From: a virus
Strand: one strand, 5' to 3'
Virus record (IMG/VR): IMGVR_UViG_3300032224_000648
Span: 1-28,947 of that record
Length of the DNA stretch: 28,947 bases
Position 1 is the first letter of the stretch; every line of letters starts with the position of its first letter. Positions 25,846 to 28,947 of the stretch are shown here, piece by piece. Under the pieces are notes generated by a model. The model was given only the letters and a program-made list of their open reading frames with translations, did no database searches and was not told the DNA's origin. The position numbers and the translations under genes were made by a program.

Positions 25846-26699
25846 TAAGTTCCCCATTCATTTTTAAATAACGGCACCTGTAGTCTGTCACTATAGCGCA
25901 GGCCTGCGTTCATTGCCATAATGGCTACTGCTCTATTATTCAGTGCGTAGACACTTTCAACTCCACCCACTGGCATTAGATACACATGACCTCGAAATCC
26001 TGCCGCACGATACTCTTCAATAGCACGTTGAGCATCAGCAAAGTCTTGTTCAGTAGCAATGACAAATTTCAAATATGCTGTGCCAAAGTCTTCGTATTCT
26101 ACAACACGTTCTGGCATAATAGCATCTTCCCATTTTTCTCCGCTACATGGAAGTTTAGCACTTACACTAAATGTAACTTCTCTAGCAAAATCCATATTAG
26201 GCATTTGCCATTTTACTAGGTATTCTTTAAACGCACTTGTTAAACGCATTGAGCCGTTTGTCTCAAATGTAATTTCTTTTAGTCCTGCCATTTTAGGATG
26301 ATCTAGCAAGTCTGGATAAGCCTTTTGCCAGCCCAGTAACGGCTCGCCACCTGTAATAACCAAATGTGCATCGCCCCATTCGTTATTAGGAAGCATTTCC
26401 ATAATTCGTTCTACAATGCCATCAGTTTCAACCAACGGGCTAAGATGTTTAAAACGGGCATCCCAACTGGCATAACTGTCACAACCAGTTGACACTAGCG
26501 GGAGCTCATTATAATCTTTAAACTCTACAATACGTTCTGCGATAGCCTCACGTTCATTTGATAATTCACCACGTGGCATACCAAACCCTTGACAGGTAAA
26601 GTTACAGCCGAATGTGCGCAAGAAAACAGAAGGGACGCCCATGTAACGTCCTTCGCCTTGTATGCTATAAAATAATTCTGCTAATTTAATCTTGCTCAT
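25845..26699 (-). CDS. queE: 7-carboxy-7-deazaguanine synthase (QueE-like radical SAM enzyme)
   Basis: QueE converts 6-carboxytetrahydropterin to 7-carboxy-7-deazaguanine, on the path to preQ0, queuosine and 7-deazaguanine DNA modification. Evidence is the N-terminal ELFYSIQGEGRYMGVPSVFL and RTFGCNFTC, the GCDSYASWD motif, and ITGGEPLL plus FETNGS of the radical SAM core. The iron-sulfur Cys residues are unusually spaced: C-x3-C, then 36 residues before the third Cys in TGCDSY, because a loop is inserted. Most QueE proteins have C-x3-C-x2-C. At about 284 residues it is also longer than usual. I chose the ATG at 26699, with AAAGAG six bases upstream; an ATG at 26705 has none at the right distance. 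QueC, QueD and a DNA-inserting enzyme are not in this window. Confidence 0.9.
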   Translation of the reverse strand: MSKIKLAELFYSIQGEGRYMGVPSVFLRTFGCNFTCQGFGMPRGELSNEREAIAERIVEFKDYNELPLVSTGCDSYASWDARFKHLSPLVETDGIVERIMEMLPNNEWGDAHLVITGGEPLLGWQKAYPDLLDHPKMAGLKEITFETNGSMRLTSAFKEYLVKWQMPNMDFAREVTFSVSAKLPCSGEKWEDAIMPERVVEYEDFGTAYLKFVIATEQDFADAQRAIEEYRAAGFRGHVYLMPVGGVESVYALNNRAVAIMAMNAGLRYSDRLQVPLFKNEWGT

Positions 26700-26916
26700 C
26701 TTCATCTCTTTCTAAAAACTGTGTTATCTGATCTTCTGCATCTTGTAAGAATTCTGCGTATACGGTAAATGTAGCAATGCCATCTTTAGCACTAATGTCA
26801 AAAGGGTTAGTACCACGGGGTAACCAGTTTGGACCCACCTCACGTTTGATTTCAAACATTTGTAATCGTTTAACACGATTCATTGTTTCGTCAAATATAT
26901 CTTTTGCAGTTTTCAT
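26686..26916 (-). CDS. Small hypothetical protein, 76 aa
   Basis: This acidic small protein has a helical N-terminus (KTAKDIFDETMNRVKRLQMF), a middle GPNWLPRGTNPFDISAKDG, a strand-like IATFTVYAEFLQDAEDQITQ and an Asp/Glu-rich end. No family is recognised with confidence. The ATG overlaps the upstream stop in an ATGA, and GGAG lies three bases before the start, with the longer GGGGAGAG around it. Its stop overlaps the start of queE by 14 bases, so the two are probably co-translated. Confidence 0.78.
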   Translation of the reverse strand: MKTAKDIFDETMNRVKRLQMFEIKREVGPNWLPRGTNPFDISAKDGIATFTVYAEFLQDAEDQITQFLERDEDEQD

Positions 26917-27464
26917 ACTCTCCCCTGTAGTGCATCTACAAGCACTCGTCTTTCTTTATTATACACTTGTTTGCGTAAGAAGTCAAGGAATTCTTCGTGT
27001 TCCATCTTCTCTGCTTTATTTAGAATATTTTGACAGGCCCGCAAATAATATCTGCGTCTAGCGGCTTTGGTAACACCTTTCATATCTTCTACGGCAAATT
27101 GGAAAGTACGTGTCAATGCTTCCGCGGCTTCGCTAGGTTTACCATGCCATTCTACATCACCGTCTTGGGTAATAACCAATACAGGTTTACTATCTTGATT
27201 GTTAAATTGGATAGAGTTATGATTTGGATTGGTTTTGTTAATATGCAACCCGGCCCCTGCAAAAGAAAGACCCGATTGGTAACCTATTGCAGTATTATAT
27301 TGACCTGTATTAAATTGTAAGGCGCTGTACCCAAGTGCATAATTAGAAGTTGCAATGGGTTTGTAGCTAAATGCAACAGGTTTAATCTGCTCTATAGTCC
27401 GGCGAGCGATAGTTGCCCTTGCCTGGGATTGTGTTGCGGACGCCACCGATTGGATCTTCAACAT
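26913..27464 (-). CDS. Conserved phage protein with fibre-like N-terminal repeat; start uncertain
   Basis: The C-terminal ~110 residues are well formed and probably conserved: LVITQDGDVEWHGKPSEAAE, TFQFAVEDMKG, AARRRYYLRACQNILNKAEK, EHEEFLDFLRKQVYNKERRV. They are preceded by NYALGYSALQF and TGQYNTAIGYQSG, repeats like those in trimeric fibre heads, which suggests coding also upstream of 27248. The start is unclear. The ATG at 27464 (GGAAGGG just before it) overlaps the HIT gene by 83 bases. TTG at 27248 has AGGGG five bases upstream and gives 111 residues, but leaves the repeats untranslated. An ATG at 27611 would run through most of the HIT gene and is unlikely. The function is unknown, and a 5' truncation or chimera is possible. 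Confidence 0.6.
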   Translation of the reverse strand: MLKIQSVASATQSQARATIARRTIEQIKPVAFSYKPIATSNYALGYSALQFNTGQYNTAIGYQSGLSFAGAGLHINKTNPNHNSIQFNNQDSKPVLVITQDGDVEWHGKPSEAAEALTRTFQFAVEDMKGVTKAARRRYYLRACQNILNKAEKMEHEEFLDFLRKQVYNKERRVLVDALQGRV

Positions 27465-27777
27465 CGCCCTTCCGACGGGGGATAAGATGAATGTGAGGCC
27501 ACTTGACAGTTTGTCCAGCACATTTGCCCCAATTAAGTCCAATATTGAAACCGTCGCATTCTCCGGCTTCCACCAATTTTTGACCTTCTCTAAGTGCATC
27601 TTCAAACGCATCTTTAAGTACTCCTATCGTATTATACTGTGGTACAAATAACATATGACCCTGCGTTACAGGGTAGCCATCTTTGTATACTGCTACGTGA
27701 AAATCTCCTCGAACACGGTGTTCCCAAGGTACTTCGACTTCTTCTATGTGGTCTGGACCATCAAATATTTTTTCCAT
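27382..27777 (-). CDS. HIT-family nucleotide hydrolase/transferase
   Basis: This 131-residue protein fits the histidine triad family, which cleaves nucleotide phosphate linkages such as diadenosine polyphosphates or AMP conjugates. Evidence is GHMLFVPQYNT after the first strands, GFNIGLNWGKCAGQTV, and the active-site segment WPHIHLIPRRKGD (93-105). The classic H-x-H-x-H-x-x triad has Trp93 in place of the first His, while the likely catalytic His95 and His97 are kept. I recall this WPH variant from phage HIT proteins. GAGGAA lies five bases before the ATG, which overlaps the preceding kinase gene by 17 bases. Its location next to nucleotide-sugar genes may point to control of an activated nucleotide (inference). 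Confidence 0.85.
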   Translation of the reverse strand: MEKIFDGPDHIEEVEVPWEHRVRGDFHVAVYKDGYPVTQGHMLFVPQYNTIGVLKDAFEDALREGQKLVEAGECDGFNIGLNWGKCAGQTVKWPHIHLIPRRKGDVEDPIGGVRNTIPGKGNYRSPDYRAD

Positions 27778-28540
27778 TTATTTCCTCTAATTTTGGCGCA
27801 TAATTTCCTAAATGCTGAACTGTAATAGCACTAGCATTGATAGCAAAAGTAATTGCATTATGCATGTTTTGAGTATTTAGGTATTCGTATGTTAGTGCAG
27901 ATAAGAATGTGTCACCGGCACCGCATACATCTGCTACTTCTACAGTTCTTGCCCCGAACGCAAACTCATCATATACAACTCCTAGTTCTCCATAAGTGAC
28001 GATTAACCCAGACGGAACCCCTGTTGGGAAACTAGTAGCACGGCTGTGTTCGAGTTCATTAATCTTAATAAAACAACCTTCTAATCTTGCTAGGTCTGTT
28101 TTCTTTGTATCGACAAAAATGGGACCAGAGAAGTTACAACGTAGCTCTTTGATAAGTTCGTAGCTAACAGTACCTTTATTGTAGTCGCTAATAACAATCG
28201 CATCGTATTCTAATAAAGGTATTTCTATAGTAATAGGTGCTGACTTTATATCTTTGTCAATTCGAACTATCTGTTGTTTACTACGAGTGTCGATAAGTCT
28301 AGTCTTGGTAGAACTTTCCCCGTGTAAAAATTTTACATCGCATCCTAGTGCTTCTAGGTTCTTACGCACATTACCGGCCATACCGTCTTTGACAATGTCG
28401 TACTTTGGTACAAACACCGGGACTGGTGCTTCAGGACTAATACGGTCTACGCTACCGTATTTGTAGACATCGGTACAATCATCCCCGACTAATAATATCT
28501 TGAATGATTTTTGTTGTTGAGTATTCATCGATTCTGTCAT
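27761..28540 (-). CDS. PfkB-family sugar kinase, HldE kinase-domain-like
   Basis: This 259-residue kinase resembles the kinase half of HldE (RfaE), which phosphorylates D-glycero-D-manno-heptose 7-phosphate on the way to ADP-heptose. The HldE signature RISPEAPVPV is at 33-42, followed by GMAGNVRKNLEALG (53-66), AIVISDYNKG, VDTKKTD, and the PfkB signature CGAGDTF with catalytic Asp210. In the sugar-binding segment, MAGNV replaces the usual GGAANV. It is about 60 residues shorter than the HldE kinase domain. The gene follows its nucleotidyltransferase partner, the reverse of the domain order in fused HldE. The ATG at 28540 overlaps that gene by 62 bases; ATG at 28528 is an alternative. The exact sugar cannot be fixed from sequence. 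Confidence 0.85.
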   Translation of the reverse strand: MTESMNTQQQKSFKILLVGDDCTDVYKYGSVDRISPEAPVPVFVPKYDIVKDGMAGNVRKNLEALGCDVKFLHGESSTKTRLIDTRSKQQIVRIDKDIKSAPITIEIPLLEYDAIVISDYNKGTVSYELIKELRCNFSGPIFVDTKKTDLARLEGCFIKINELEHSRATSFPTGVPSGLIVTYGELGVVYDEFAFGARTVEVADVCGAGDTFLSALTYEYLNTQNMHNAITFAINASAITVQHLGNYAPKLEEINGKNI

Positions 28541-28880
28541 ACCAAAAGATCTCTTTTACATATTGTTCTGCTACTATGCTCTTACCTTTCCAGTCACTAC
28601 CTTTAACCATAATGTCTGGTTTATAAAGTTCAAACAATTTAATTAGTTCTTCTGTGCTGTTAAAAAATTCTACAATATCAACAGACTTAAGATTCTGTAG
28701 CATAACTTTTCGGAAGACCTGATCATTGATAGGACGATTGGAACCTTTTAATTCTTTAACACGACGATCTGTATCAATGCATACAATAAGATAGTTGCCT
28801 AAACTACGGGCTGTGTTTAACATTGCTACATGCCCCGGGTGCAGGATATCAAAAGTACCATTAACTATTACAGTGGTCAT
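28479..28880 (-). CDS. Heptose-1-phosphate nucleotidyltransferase (HldE C-domain-like)
   Basis: This 133-residue protein is a close match to the adenylyltransferase half of HldE (RfaE2), which makes ADP-heptose from heptose 1-phosphate and ATP. It has NGTFDILHPGHV with the HxGH motif at residues 14-17, GSNRPINDQVFRKVMLQNL, the KGSDWKGKS segment, and the C-terminal STTKIIQDI. The related cytidylyltransferase branch (TagD) is less likely because of the RPIN, KGSDWKG and STTKII motifs. The gene is separate from its kinase but overlaps it by 62 bases. Its ATG overlaps the stop of a cut upstream gene in ATGA. ADP-heptose is normally used for LPS core, so a role in phage glycosylation or altered host surface is possible but inferred. 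Confidence 0.9.
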   Translation of the reverse strand: MTTVIVNGTFDILHPGHVAMLNTARSLGNYLIVCIDTDRRVKELKGSNRPINDQVFRKVMLQNLKSVDIVEFFNSTEELIKLFELYKPDIMVKGSDWKGKSIVAEQYVKEIFWYDRIDEYSTTKIIQDIISRG

Positions 28881-28947
28881 TTTTGACTGTCACCTTTGCC
28901 TACACGATAATTGTCTTCTACAGAGTCTGGAGTAGATACTTCAATAA
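28877..28947 (-). CDS. C-terminal end of an unidentified protein (5' end outside window)
   Basis: The last 22 codons of a gene enter from the right edge, reading IEVSTPDSVEDNYRVGKGDS and then Gln-Lys-stop. Its TGA overlaps the ATG of the nucleotidyltransferase gene. This makes the two co-translated, and by context the gene could be another sugar-pathway enzyme. The fragment is too short to assign a family. Confidence 0.6.
   Translation of the reverse strand, partial: IEVSTPDSVEDNYRVGKGDSQK

Noticed and set aside
27465-27611. N-terminal extension of the 26913-27464 gene to the ATG at 27611
   Set aside because: It would lie entirely within the HIT gene in another frame, and the translated stretch shows no domain pattern.

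Overview
This window looks like part of the genome of a T4-like tailed phage (a contractile-tail myovirus of the kind common in marine and fresh water). The main reasons are a full-length T4 RNase H-type exonuclease, a run of small conserved genes that I recall from T4-like cyanophages and their relatives, long tail-fibre genes with collar domains, and AT-rich, tightly packed DNA. No photosynthesis gene, tRNA, integrase, transposase or CRISPR array is visible. The host cannot be named. ADP-heptose-type genes suggest a Gram-negative host, but this is inference.

Positions 1-18471, + strand, are a late structural block. It holds a giant protein with FG-GAP-like propeller repeats, cut by the left edge. 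Next come a collagen-like protein that carries a cupredoxin-like domain, a 222-residue putative tail protein, and four consecutive fibre genes. The four fibres share a related N-terminal module but end in different C-termini: a collar domain, an unknown end, a collar domain with an HxH motif, and an ADLAEKY-type end domain. The arrangement looks like an adhesin set with a common attachment part and varied tips.

A perfect 12-bp bidirectional terminator at 18471-18500 separates this block from a - strand block (18499-28947) that runs toward it. In transcription order from the right edge, this block starts with a cut gene, then a heptose-1-phosphate nucleotidyltransferase, a PfkB heptose-kinase-like protein and a HIT protein. 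These are followed by a protein with an unclear start, a small protein, QueE, a 2OG-Fe(II) oxygenase, a conserved hypothetical and RNase H. Four small conserved genes come next. Many junctions here are ATGA or TAATG overlaps, so this is one translationally coupled operon.

Further left, still on the - strand, a MoxR-type AAA+ ATPase has its own sigma70-like promoter and a terminator at its stop codon. It is followed by a 55-residue small gene. Then comes a perfect consensus promoter (TTGACA-17-TATAAT) in front of a gene that joins an HExxH metallopeptidase domain to a VWA domain. Three small genes end the block. MoxR and VWA-peptidase together form a chaperone/protease-like pair and are the most system-like unit here.

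The strongest candidates for follow-up are the MoxR/VWA-peptidase pair, the cupredoxin domain in a virion protein, and a hairpin around a ribosome binding site (23053-23084) whose 5' arm overlaps a late-promoter-like box. The last resembles the early/late translational switch of T4 gene e.
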